This document shows, piece after piece, positions 53,140 to 61,918 of a stretch of DNA of 64,000 bases. The position numbers and the translations under genes are program-made. The notes below the pieces were generated by a model that ran no database searches, was not told where the DNA came from, and saw nothing but the letters and a program-made list of their open reading frames with translations. Positions within the stretch are counted from its first letter, which is position 1. Every line of letters starts with the position of its first letter. Location of the stretch: contig CAILVY010000192.1 in assembly GCA_903837785.1 (NCBI GenBank), positions 1 to 64,000 of the forward strand. The letters run 5' to 3'. The DNA comes from Candidatus Hydrogenedentota bacterium (GTDB lineage Bacteria; Hydrogenedentota; Hydrogenedentia; Hydrogenedentales; CAILVY01).

Positions 53140-56100
53140 CTACGGCAGCGTCAGGTTCAGCGCAGCCGTTTCGCCGGCCTTCAGTTCGAGCACCTGTGCG
53201 GAGAATCGCAGGGTTTCCGGATTGTCTGGCTGCGCGAGGCACATGCTCAGGAAAGTGTAGGTTCCGGGTTCGAGATGCCTCACGGAGATGGCCCCGCTGT
53301 CCTCAGCCTGTGCCACATGCGCCAGATGCTGGTTAATCAATGCGCCAAGGGCTTCCGGGGTGGCCTCGGAGGGCATGGGCACCGCTCCGTCCAATACATA
53401 CACGAAACCTTTTGCCCCCGCGGGGACTCCTTGAAGCACACCCTCGACGCTGCACGACCCCGCGAACTCGCACATCACCCGTTGCGTCTCATTCTCCTGC
53501 AAGGTGATTTCAAAGGTACGCATGGCCTGTTCGCCCGAATCCCAGTGGGTGCTGCAGTGCAGGCTGTACGTGCCCGCCGGAATGTGCTCGATGCGGAACG
53601 TTCCGTCTGCATTGGCGGCCATGTTCGCCGAGAAGGCCCCGTCCGGTCGTCCGAGCGCAATTCTTGCGTACGCCGGAGGCGTGCCCTGCGTGAGAATGGC
53701 GCCGTCGATCGCCGCCGTGCCTTGCCCCAGCGAGACTTCCAGGGGTGTCTCCTGTCCGGCGGCCACGATGACCTTCACTTTGCGGTGCAGCGAACCCTGG
53801 CCGTTCATCAGGTGGACATTGACCTGGACCTCGCCCGGTTGTATGCCCGAAACAAGCACCTCGCCCGTCGACGTGTGCCCCGACCGGTTTAAGGAATCGG
53901 CCGTCTCAATCATGACGCTGAACTCCTCGACCGGCTGGCCGTCAAGCAGCGTGCGCACCCGCATGCTGCCGCCATGCGATAGCACAATGTCGATATGTTC
54001 CGCACGGCCGGGCGTGACGGCGACTTCCGCCGCCACATAACTGTCCTCGAACACGGAGAGCCTCGTTTCCTTTCCGGCGGGCAACTCATCGATGGCAAAA
54101 TTCCCCGCCGCGTCTGTCGTCGCGAGCTCTGTTTGGCGTTCCTTGTCCCGAATCGTTGCCGAAGCCACGGGCTCTCCCGCCTCATTGCGCACAGTGCCCG
54201 TGAGCTTCGCCGCGCCTTGAAGTTCGACGGAGACGCTCGTTTCCTGGCCGCCTTCGGCGATCTCCACCGGCTGTGTCCACGGCGCATAGCCCACGGCCTT
54301 CACTTGGAGAGTCACGGGAATGACCGGAACCTTGTCAAACCGGAACTTGCCCTGCGGATCGGAGAAGCTGCGTTCCCCGCTCTGCAGCACCCCCGTGTCG
54401 AAGGCCGCGTTGACCCGTGACATGTACTCGGCGCTGAAGTTTGGCACCGGCTGGCGTGTGGCCGCGTCGATCACCTCTCCGGAAAGCGCCGCGAAATTCC
54501 GCAGGGTCACTTCGAGGTTGTTTGTGCCCGCCGCCACGCCGGACTTCACCACGGGCGAGTATCCGGGCGACAGCGCATAGACGCTGTAGTTGCCCTCGTT
54601 GAGGCCGCTGAACGTGAAGTTGCCCAGCGCGCCCGACGTGGCGGCCTGACCGCCATCCAAGGTCAACACCGCAAAGGGGCAGCGCATCCCGTTCGGATAG
54701 TACACAGTCCCTTCGATGGCCAAGTTTCCGGCCGGCTTTGCACGCACCTGGACATCCCGGGAAACCACATTCTCCTGAACCGTGACCTGGGCGGAGGCGA
54801 ATTCACCGCTTCGACGGAAGGCAGCGACGTGATACTCGCCGGCGGGCAGCCCGGTGAGCTTGAAACGTCCGCCTGCTTCCGTCCGGGTGGATTCGCCTGC
54901 CTGATACGGCGATGCATCGGAAGCCCTCGCCGATACGTCGACGTTGTACGCGGTCTTGCCATCGGCATCGTACACAACGCCCTCGATGCCGCCATTGGCC
55001 GCCACGCCCAACTCCAGCAGCACTTCAGGCGCTTCCGTCGCCTCCAGACTGACCTCGACCGGTTTGCTCCGTGCCGTGCCGGTCTTGGCCGTCATCGTCA
55101 CTTTCCCGCGGGGCAGCAACGTCAACGAAAAGGCGCCGTTCACCCCTGACTTGCCCTCCATGTACTGGCCGGAGCCCGCGGCCGTCACTTCGGCCGCGGC
55201 CGGGGCGCCGTCCGCGTCCACTACTCGTCCGGAAAGGGTTATCGTGGGCTCCAGGGCGATATCCTGGTTCTCCAGCGTCTCGCCCAGCGAAACGGTTGCC
55301 TGCAATCGTTCACTCTGTGCCGAAAGAAACAACGACGGCCGTTGAGCCCGAATCTCATAGGCGCCCGCGGGCAATCCGGTCAACAGATAGTGTCCGTCCG
55401 GACCCGTGACCACTTTGCGGGAGACACTGATGCCCGCCGATCGAGAATACGTGGAGACGTCGATGCCGGCCACGCCCTCGCCGCTCTTTCCATCCAACAC
55501 ACGGCCCGCGATGGTTGCCCCCTGCGTGACCGCCAACTCGACGCGCGCCTCGGTTCCCGGATCTACGCGTACATTCAGGGCCGGATTGACCAGCGTCAAC
55601 GCGGCATCCTTGATGGAAAAGGCATAGGTGCCGGAAGCCACGGAGTCCATGCGGAACACGCCGCTTGCATCCGAGATGAACTCCTGCTGCATACGGTAAT
55701 CCGGCTGATAGTCCTCGTACGTCGAGACGGGATGGCCGGAGAAGACACTGCCTTTGACTTCGGGGAGCGGTTGACCGGCCGCATCGATCACGCGTCCGAC
55801 CAGGCGGCCCGGCGCCTGGATCACCACGGTGGAACGGAGCCCGTAACACGGGATGTAGTCCGTGTAGAACGGAACATGGCCCGGCGCGACTACAAAAAGC
55901 CGCCAGGCGCCCGGAATGACGCCCTGGAAGCGGAAACGGCCTTCGTTGTCCGTGCAGGCACGGATGCCGGCCACCGTGACATGATCGAATTCCTGTTCCG
56001 GAAACAACTCATGGGAAATCGGATAGAGCACTGCGCCCGGCACCGGATTTCCCGCCGCGTCCAGGAGCACGCCATACGAGCGGATAATCGGGTACATCTT

Positions 56101-57249
56101 GACGTTTCGCGGGCCGTGCACTTTGCCCTCTTTCTCGATGAGGAAATCGTGTGCGCCGCCGAGAAGCGTTGTGTAGGCGGTGACGGAGTAGCCGCCGGCC
56201 GGCAGGTCCGGGAAGGTAAATGACCCGTTGGCGTCCGCCATGGCCACCCATTTCTCGGTCGTTGCCGGCGGCAATTCTCCCGCGCGCCACGTCACCCGTT
56301 CCGCAACCACGCGGGCGTCGCCGACCGGTTGATCAAAAGGAGTCACCAGGACGTTGGACAAAGAGAAATGCCCCACCTCCTCCTCGGCCCGAGTCTCTAT
56401 TGGAAGTTGAAGCGGCGCCGTTTCTGCGGCCTTTGCCGGCGCAGGCGCCGCCGCTTCGGCGGACGCGGCCGATGTCTCGGGAAAGCTGGGTTCCCACCCG
56501 AGCACGGCGGGTGCGGCCAGAAATGCGCCGGCCAGGACTACCGACAGGGCCGCGGAAACGCCCGCCAATTTCGCCGCGCCAATCGCGAGTGCGGCTGCAA
56601 GGCCATGGGCGGAGGCGGCCTTCCATGTGGCGCCCGCCGCCAGTGCCGCCGCGGTGATCTTGCGTGCATTCTTCTTCACGCTGCCAGCCGAGGGCGCCTC
56701 GGGCACCAGCTTGAGGAATTCCTTTCCCAGCGATTCGCGCGCCCGCTGCAGGCGCTTGGCCGCCGCCATGCGCGTAATGCCGTGCAGCTGCGCAATCTCA
56801 CGAAGCGAGCGGCCGGCAAAGTAGTGCAACAACAGCAGTTCACGCGTGTCCGAATCCATCGCCATAAGCGTCTGCTGAAGCATCTGCTGCATCTCGAGCC
56901 GGTCGAACGCAGGTTGCGGCTGTTGGAGTTGTCCCGTCAGCGATGCCTCTTCCAGCGGCACGCCGTCCCGCTGCCGACGCTGCCAGCTCACCGCCGTGTT
57001 CCGCACTATCGTCAAGAGCCACGCCGCGAATTTCTGCGGCACGCGCAACGTGTCCAGCTTCTGATAGGCCGCGAGAAACGATTCCTGCACCACGTCGTCC
57101 ACGTCCGACGGATTCGCGAGATTGCCCCGGGCCACGGCCAGGGCCGCGGGCAAGTGTCGACGCACCAGCACCCCGAAATCGTTCCGCCGCCCCGAAAGCA
57201 CCCGTCGAACGAGATGCGCATCCGATCGTGTCCAAAGCGCCATTAGCAT
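53140..57249 (-). CDS. ECF sigma factor fused through a membrane segment to a giant carboxypeptidase-regulatory-like repeat domain
   Basis: 1,369 residues starting at ATG 57249 after AGGAGG. Residues 10-95 are sigma region 2 (FGVLVRRHLPAALAVARG, DVDDVVQESFLAAYQKL). Residues 115-178 are sigma region 4 with helix-turn-helix (SLREIAQLHGITRMAAAKRLQRARESL). Residues 198-251 are hydrophobic, with one clear transmembrane helix at about 228-251 (VSAALSVVLAGAFLAAPAVLGW). The remaining 1,100 or so residues hold about 8-10 CarboxypepD_reg/Ig-like beta-sandwich modules (GRVIDAAGQPLPE, GRVLDGKSGEGVAG, GTVRNEAGEPVAS). The frame is open throughout. A membrane-tethered sigma factor with an external sensor is the simplest model; no separate anti-sigma gene is adjacent. 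The porin gene is divergent. Confidence 0.9.
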   Translation of the reverse strand: MLMALWTRSDAHLVRRVLSGRRNDFGVLVRRHLPAALAVARGNLANPSDVDDVVQESFLAAYQKLDTLRVPQKFAAWLLTIVRNTAVSWQRRQRDGVPLEEASLTGQLQQPQPAFDRLEMQQMLQQTLMAMDSDTRELLLLHYFAGRSLREIAQLHGITRMAAAKRLQRARESLGKEFLKLVPEAPSAGSVKKNARKITAAALAAGATWKAASAHGLAAALAIGAAKLAGVSAALSVVLAGAFLAAPAVLGWEPSFPETSAASAEAAAPAPAKAAETAPLQLPIETRAEEEVGHFSLSNVLVTPFDQPVGDARVVAERVTWRAGELPPATTEKWVAMADANGSFTFPDLPAGGYSVTAYTTLLGGAHDFLIEKEGKVHGPRNVKMYPIIRSYGVLLDAAGNPVPGAVLYPISHELFPEQEFDHVTVAGIRACTDNEGRFRFQGVIPGAWRLFVVAPGHVPFYTDYIPCYGLRSTVVIQAPGRLVGRVIDAAGQPLPEVKGSVFSGHPVSTYEDYQPDYRMQQEFISDASGVFRMDSVASGTYAFSIKDAALTLVNPALNVRVDPGTEARVELAVTQGATIAGRVLDGKSGEGVAGIDVSTYSRSAGISVSRKVVTGPDGHYLLTGLPAGAYEIRAQRPSLFLSAQSERLQATVSLGETLENQDIALEPTITLSGRVVDADGAPAAAEVTAAGSGQYMEGKSGVNGAFSLTLLPRGKVTMTAKTGTARSKPVEVSLEATEAPEVLLELGVAANGGIEGVVYDADGKTAYNVDVSARASDASPYQAGESTRTEAGGRFKLTGLPAGEYHVAAFRRSGEFASAQVTVQENVVSRDVQVRAKPAGNLAIEGTVYYPNGMRCPFAVLTLDGGQAATSGALGNFTFSGLNEGNYSVYALSPGYSPVVKSGVAAGTNNLEVTLRNFAALSGEVIDAATRQPVPNFSAEYMSRVNAAFDTGVLQSGERSFSDPQGKFRFDKVPVIPVTLQVKAVGYAPWTQPVEIAEGGQETSVSVELQGAAKLTGTVRNEAGEPVASATIRDKERQTELATTDAAGNFAIDELPAGKETRLSVFEDSYVAAEVAVTPGRAEHIDIVLSHGGSMRVRTLLDGQPVEEFSVMIETADSLNRSGHTSTGEVLVSGIQPGEVQVNVHLMNGQGSLHRKVKVIVAAGQETPLEVSLGQGTAAIDGAILTQGTPPAYARIALGRPDGAFSANMAANADGTFRIEHIPAGTYSLHCSTHWDSGEQAMRTFEITLQENETQRVMCEFAGSCSVEGVLQGVPAGAKGFVYVLDGAVPMPSEATPEALGALINQHLAHVAQAEDSGAISVRHLEPGTYTFLSMCLAQPDNPETLRFSAQVLELKAGETAALNLTLP

Positions 57250-57399
57250 GTTCCAATTCCTCCTGGCCTATATGACGCGAAACGGGACGGGGTGTTGACG
57301 TTTGCCTAGTGTAGCGGTAATGGGCATCGAGGGAAAGCTGTGCGCCGTCCCGCGGATGGCCCATGCCGTTCACGTCCCTCTGAATCCCGGACCGGCCTG

Positions 57400-57428
57400 T
57401 TGCCAGAGAGGAGCACACGTGTTACGAT
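57400..57428 (+). promoter_or_regulatory. Predicted promoter of the porin gene
   Basis: TTGCCA (57400-57405), a 17-bp spacer and TACGAT (57423-57428), with a leader of about 40 nt to the GTG at 57474. Confidence 0.45.
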
Positions 57429-57473
57429 GCTGCCTGCCGAGGCATCGAAACCTGAGGGAGAAGGCATAGCGCT

Positions 57474-58997
57474 GTGACTGCAAGAAACCGACTGCTTGGA
57501 GTCCTTCTGACCGCGATCCTGATGTCCAGGGCCGCCACCGCGCAAGCGCCGTCCGCGGACGTGCAGGCCCTGACGAAACAGGTCCAGGAACTCGCGGAAA
57601 TGAACAAGGTGCTCGCGGACCGCGTGGCCGATCTGGAGAAACGCATCTCGGCCATGGGGAAATCGCAGGATGCAACGCCGGCCGCCCCGCCCGCCGACAG
57701 TGCACCGGCACCTGCTGCGCAGGAATCGGCGCCTGCGCCCGAACAGGCGTCCACGGCGCCCGCCGCGGCCGCGAAGGCCGAAGACAAAGAAAAAGAGAAG
57801 GACAAAGGGCACCTGCTTGAGGTTCGCTGGGACAAGGGGCTACGCCTGGAGTCGCAGGATGGCAAATTCCGGCTGAAACTGGGCGGGCGCGTCTACTTCG
57901 ACGCGGCGACTTTCCGCGCGCCGGACTACTGGTTCCTGGGCGGCGACCGGATCGATGAGCATGACGGGATGGAAGTCAGCCGGCTCCGCATGACCCTTTC
58001 GGGCGAGGTGTACGAGGACTTCCTGTTCAAGATCGAAACGGACTTCGCGGGGGATGAAGTTCAATTGACGGACGCATTTGTGGGCGTGCGCAATCTGCCC
58101 TACGCGGGGACCGTGCGTGCGGGCCAGTTCAGCGAGCCCCTCGGCCTGGAGGCCCTGACCAGTTCACGCTTCATCACGTTCATGGAACGTTCCATGGCCA
58201 CCCAGGCCTTCATTCCGTACCGCTCGCTGGGTCTGGGCGTCTCCAACGCCTTCTTCGACAAACGCATGACGGCGTCCCTGGGCGTGTTCAACGGCGGCAT
58301 TGACCGCGACAACTTTTGGTCGTTCACCGGCCGACTGACGGGCCTGCCGTGGTACGAGAACAAGGGGCGGCGGCTGCTCCACCTGGGGCTCGGCTTTGCG
58401 CACCGCAATCCCGAGAGCGACTACGATTTCCGGGCGCGTCCCGGCAGCAATCAGGCCAATGAGCATATGAATACGGGCGAACTCCCGGTGGACAACCTCA
58501 ACACGTGGTCCGCGGAGACCGCGCTCGTAGTGGGTCCGTTCTCGCTGCAGGGCGAATACTTGCGGACCGACGCGTCGTTCATGCCGGAGAACCGTCACCT
58601 GACCTTCTTCGGATTGCGCGACGCGTACAAGCTGGACGACCGGCATTTCGACGGCTACTACGTTCAGGCAAGCTGTTTCCTCACCGGCGAACATCGCATG
58701 TATGACCCGTCCACCGGCGCCTTTGATCGCGTTATCCCGCGAAAGAACGTGCGGCTCAAGGGCGGCGGCTGGGGCGCCCTGGAACTGGCGCTGCGTTACG
58801 ATACGCTCGACCTCGACGAATTCGATGTGCGCAGCGGCGTCCGCGGCGGCACGGGGCGCAACTGGACCGCCGGCCTGAACTGGTACCTGAACCCGAACAT
58901 GCGGATCATGCTGAATTACGTGCACGCCAGCGTCGACCAGTGGGAATACGATGGAGGCCTGGACATCTTCCAGGCCCGCTTCCAGGCGGACTTCTGA
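57474..58997 (+). CDS. OprP/OprO-like outer-membrane porin
   Basis: 507 residues from GTG 57474 (GGAGAAGG upstream). A signal peptide ends near AATAQA. A trimerising coiled coil (VQALTKQVQELAEMNKVLADRVADLEKRI, residues 30-60), a Pro/Ala-rich linker and a 16-strand-type beta-barrel follow, ending in Phe (FQARFQADF) as outer-membrane proteins do. LKLGGRVYFDAATF and MEVSRLRMTLSGEVYEDFLFKIETDF are phosphate-selective porin signatures. The substrate may be phosphate or other anions. It shares a 224-bp divergent gap with the sigma-fusion gene. Confidence 0.88.
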   Translation: MTARNRLLGVLLTAILMSRAATAQAPSADVQALTKQVQELAEMNKVLADRVADLEKRISAMGKSQDATPAAPPADSAPAPAAQESAPAPEQASTAPAAAAKAEDKEKEKDKGHLLEVRWDKGLRLESQDGKFRLKLGGRVYFDAATFRAPDYWFLGGDRIDEHDGMEVSRLRMTLSGEVYEDFLFKIETDFAGDEVQLTDAFVGVRNLPYAGTVRAGQFSEPLGLEALTSSRFITFMERSMATQAFIPYRSLGLGVSNAFFDKRMTASLGVFNGGIDRDNFWSFTGRLTGLPWYENKGRRLLHLGLGFAHRNPESDYDFRARPGSNQANEHMNTGELPVDNLNTWSAETALVVGPFSLQGEYLRTDASFMPENRHLTFFGLRDAYKLDDRHFDGYYVQASCFLTGEHRMYDPSTGAFDRVIPRKNVRLKGGGWGALELALRYDTLDLDEFDVRSGVRGGTGRNWTAGLNWYLNPNMRIMLNYVHASVDQWEYDGGLDIFQARFQADF

Positions 58998-59034
58998 GAA
59001 GCCGGCTACGACCTTTTGTGGAAAGGATTGCGTC

Positions 59035-59187
59035 ATGAGTCACGTGCGTCTCATATCGCGGCCCAGGCGGCCCGCCGTCGCCGCGTCCCGGCTGGAGAAG
59101 CAGGCGACGATGGAAACGCTGCAACAGGGCATCACGCAACTGGTGGCCTTCGTCAATATCCTTATCGGACTCCTCTCATCCCGATGA
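59035..59187 (+). CDS. Small peptide gene, tandem copy 1
   Basis: A 50-residue peptide beginning MSHVRLISRPRRPA, with a basic N-terminus and a hydrophobic, possibly amphipathic C-terminal half (LVAFVNILIGLLSSR). AAAGGA lies nine bases upstream of the ATG. The next gene repeats both the ribosome site and the HVRxIxRxRP start, so this pair is likely real and duplicated. No family recognised. Confidence 0.5.
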   Translation: MSHVRLISRPRRPAVAASRLEKQATMETLQQGITQLVAFVNILIGLLSSR

Positions 59188-59204
59188 TGGAAAGGAAAGC
59201 GGTT

Positions 59205-59366
59205 GTGAAACACGTGCGTGGCATTACCCGACAACGGCCGGCGCCGGCCTTCTATTACTACGTCTCCCTCACGCAGAAGATCACGGAACTGGCGACGATC
59301 GCCTCCTTCGCAGATTCGATCTTCGGGATGATCAAAGGCCTGTTTTCCTCCCCGCAGGAACAATAA
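59205..59366 (+). CDS. Small peptide gene, tandem copy 2
   Basis: A 53-residue peptide from GTG 59205, with AAGGA upstream; ATGs at 59184 and 59187 are in frame but have no ribosome site. It reads KHVRGITRQRPAPA, then an aromatic FYYYVSL, and a C-terminal SIFGMIKGLFSSPQEQ resembling the end of copy 1 (ILIGLLSS). Possible roles are membrane-active peptide, leader peptide or small membrane subunit. The phosphoesterase gene starts 10 bp downstream. Confidence 0.45.
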   Translation: MKHVRGITRQRPAPAFYYYVSLTQKITELATIASFADSIFGMIKGLFSSPQEQ

Positions 59367-59375
59367 GGGCCCGGC

Positions 59376-60914
59376 ATGCCTATGTTCAGCGGCTTGCGGA
59401 TGCGGTGCGCACGGGCAGGACTTGCGGAAGTCATGCTGGCCCTGCTGCTCACGGGATGCCCCGCGCTGTCGCCCCTGGATCTCCAGGCGCCGCCCAAGGG
59501 CGAGCACTGGCTCCGCTTCGTCCAGATCACTGACATCCACATCACCGATGTCGAGAGTCCCGCGCGCGTCGTGCCTTTCGACATCTATCAGGCCGGCTCG
59601 TGGCGGCCCGGCGAGGGCTATTCCGTCCAGGTGCTCGATGCCCTCCTGCAGGCGGTTAATCGCGTCCACTACGCCGGCCTCCTCGGAAGAAACCGGCCCG
59701 TCGACTTTGCCCTCTTCACGGGCGACGTGGTCGAGAACGCCCAGTTCAATGAATTGCGCTGGTTCATCGACACCCTGGACGGATCCGTCGTTACGCCGGA
59801 CTCCGGCCAGCTTGACGCGCCCGCGCGGGCAGGCGACCCGCTGGACAATCCCCATCTTCCCTACAACGCCGTCGGGCTCGCCAAGGACATCCCGTGGTAC
59901 CCGGCCATGGGCAATCACGATTATTGCGGCAACGGCAACTTCACCATAGACCGGAGCGCGGCCGATCCCGTCGATTGGACCGCGCCCATCGGCCCCGTCA
60001 TCGGCGGATTGATGGGCCTGCCCAACCTGAACCCGCCCCAAACGGCGCTCATGCCCACGGGCACGCAGAGCCTTGCCGTGATCCTCGCGGGCGTTCAAGA
60101 GCCCATCGATCCCAACACGTTCCAGTTGCGCATGGAGGATGTGGCTCCCGGGCCCGTGCCCGGAGATCCGGCGCGGCACTACATTTCAAAGCCCATCTTC
60201 GTTCGCGAGATGTTCAATTCCACGACCCAGCCATACGGGCACGGATTCGATCTGGCCGCCCGTCTCACCGGCCGCGCCTTCTACAGCTTCCGGCCCAAAC
60301 GCGATCTGCCTCTTCGCGTGATCGTTCTCGACTCCTCCGGGGCCGACGCCGTCACGGGCTTCCTCGGGGCCGACGGCGCCATCTCGCGCGATCAGTTTGA
60401 CGGATTCTTCAAACCCGAGATCCGGGCCGCACGCGAAGCGGGCGAATCCGTCATCGTCGTCACGCATCACCCCAGCAGCGCCCTCATCAAGCCGACGGTC
60501 TTGCCCAGCGTGCGCCCGGAGGAATTCACCTCCTATCTCGCCAGCCAGCCCAACATCATCGCCCACCTCTGCGGGCACGTCCATTATCATGAGACGATTC
60601 AGCACCCCGGACGCTATCCCTATCCGGAAATCATTACGGCAGCGCTCATCGATTATCCGCAGGAAGGCCGCATCTTCGACCTTTACTACGACCGCGATGC
60701 GAAGACCTTTCACCTCCTGAACACATTCATCGGCCACGCGGCACAACCGACGCGCTTGTCTGCGACGGCCTATTTCCGCGCCACGACCGACCTCTTTGTC
60801 GATCCGGAGAGTGCCGAGACTGTCGAACGAATCAGTTATCTGGATCTCTCGCGCATAGAAGAGATCGCCCAGGCAGCGCACGGGGCCAAGGACACCCCGC
60901 CCGGGGGCGATTAA
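59376..60914 (+). CDS. Calcineurin-like metallophosphoesterase lipoprotein
   Basis: 512 residues with a lipobox (LLLTGC, Cys about 28). All metallophosphoesterase motifs are present: TDIHITD, FTGDVVEN, MGNHDY, VTHHPSS and CGHVHYHE, giving a two-metal site. The long insertion between the third and fourth motifs matches the actinobacterial/planctomycete subfamily with large inserts. Periplasmic or surface phosphoesterase activity is expected; it lies downstream of an OprP-type porin, which fits phosphate scavenging. Confidence 0.85.
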   Translation: MPMFSGLRMRCARAGLAEVMLALLLTGCPALSPLDLQAPPKGEHWLRFVQITDIHITDVESPARVVPFDIYQAGSWRPGEGYSVQVLDALLQAVNRVHYAGLLGRNRPVDFALFTGDVVENAQFNELRWFIDTLDGSVVTPDSGQLDAPARAGDPLDNPHLPYNAVGLAKDIPWYPAMGNHDYCGNGNFTIDRSAADPVDWTAPIGPVIGGLMGLPNLNPPQTALMPTGTQSLAVILAGVQEPIDPNTFQLRMEDVAPGPVPGDPARHYISKPIFVREMFNSTTQPYGHGFDLAARLTGRAFYSFRPKRDLPLRVIVLDSSGADAVTGFLGADGAISRDQFDGFFKPEIRAAREAGESVIVVTHHPSSALIKPTVLPSVRPEEFTSYLASQPNIIAHLCGHVHYHETIQHPGRYPYPEIITAALIDYPQEGRIFDLYYDRDAKTFHLLNTFIGHAAQPTRLSATAYFRATTDLFVDPESAETVERISYLDLSRIEEIAQAAHGAKDTPPGGD

Positions 60915-60944
60915 CCGGACATGTCCCAGCGCCGCGAAGCAAAC

Positions 60945-61910
60945 TCACCCCGTCAGGAATGCGCACTCGTTCGCACGGAGCGTGATGGACAACGCATCCA
61001 TGGCTTCCCGAACGCGGTCGGGATTGCCCGTGCCGATGATCGGGTAAACGGGAAACGGCTGCGCCAGCAGATAGGCCAGCGCAATCTGATTGGGCGTCGC
61101 GCCGTACGCCTCCCCAAGCGTGATGGCCCGCCGCAAGCGGCCGCGGCTCTCCTCCCAGTCGTAGTCCTTGCCCCTGGGCGCCGGCCCGCAGAAACCGTTT
61201 TTCGCCCAGGCCGCGTTCGAGGCCCCGAAGTAGCCCAGCGCCTGGGCGGAGTAGGCGGCCACGGGCAGGCCGCTTCGCATGTGCCACGCGTGCGACGCCG
61301 CATCCAGGAAAAGCATCCCGTCCACGGGCGCAGGGCCCGGCGCGCGGTTGGCCAAAGCCCAGCCCGGCTGGTTGGCGATCATCCCGGCGCATCCCTTCTC
61401 GTGCGCATGTTGATTCGCCGCTTCCAGGCGCTCAACGGTCCAGTTTGATCCGCCATACGCACGAATCCGGCCGGATGCCGCGATCGCGGCCAACGCGTCC
61501 ACGATCGCCTCGGCCGGCTGCGCTGGATCGTCCCGATGCAGCCAGTAGATATCGATCGTCTCGACCCCGAGCCGTTCCAGGCTTTCGTCCAGATCGCGCT
61601 CGATGTCCCGCCGGGTGCAGCGCCCCTGCGCCATGTTCTCCATCGGCGGATGCGCGCCCTTTGTGCCGATCACGATCTCCCGGCGCGCGCCGTGGGCGCG
61701 CAGCCATTCGCCGAGCAGGCGTTCGCTCGCACCCCACCCGTTGGGCACCCACGCCGCATAGATGTGGGCCGTGTCCAGGAAATTGCCGCCCGCCGCCACG
61801 TAGGCATCGAGCACGGCGAAGCTCGTCTTCCGGTCGATCTCCGAGCCCAATCGGCCCGTGCCCAGACAGATACGGGATGCCCCGGTCTTCTCATTGGAGA
61901 ATGTCGTCAT
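60945..61910 (-). CDS. Aldo/keto reductase
   Basis: 321 residues from ATG 61910 (GGGGG upstream); the frame is open further upstream, into the M23 gene. AKR catalytic residues: Asp and Tyr in FLDTAHIYAAW, Lys in IGTKGAH and His in YWLHRDD. ANQPGWAL and YSAQALGYF line the barrel, and IIGTGNPDRVREA binds NADPH. The substrate is unknown. It lies 8 bp downstream of the M23 peptidase gene. Confidence 0.85.
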   Translation of the reverse strand: MTTFSNEKTGASRICLGTGRLGSEIDRKTSFAVLDAYVAAGGNFLDTAHIYAAWVPNGWGASERLLGEWLRAHGARREIVIGTKGAHPPMENMAQGRCTRRDIERDLDESLERLGVETIDIYWLHRDDPAQPAEAIVDALAAIAASGRIRAYGGSNWTVERLEAANQHAHEKGCAGMIANQPGWALANRAPGPAPVDGMLFLDAASHAWHMRSGLPVAAYSAQALGYFGASNAAWAKNGFCGPAPRGKDYDWEESRGRLRRAITLGEAYGATPNQIALAYLLAQPFPVYPIIGTGNPDRVREAMDALSITLRANECAFLTG

Positions 61911-61918
61911 GCGTCCCC

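Noticed and set aside
56329-57246. A + strand frame opposite the sigma domain
   Set aside because: The - strand has exact ECF sigma region 2 and 4 motifs; the + frame has none.
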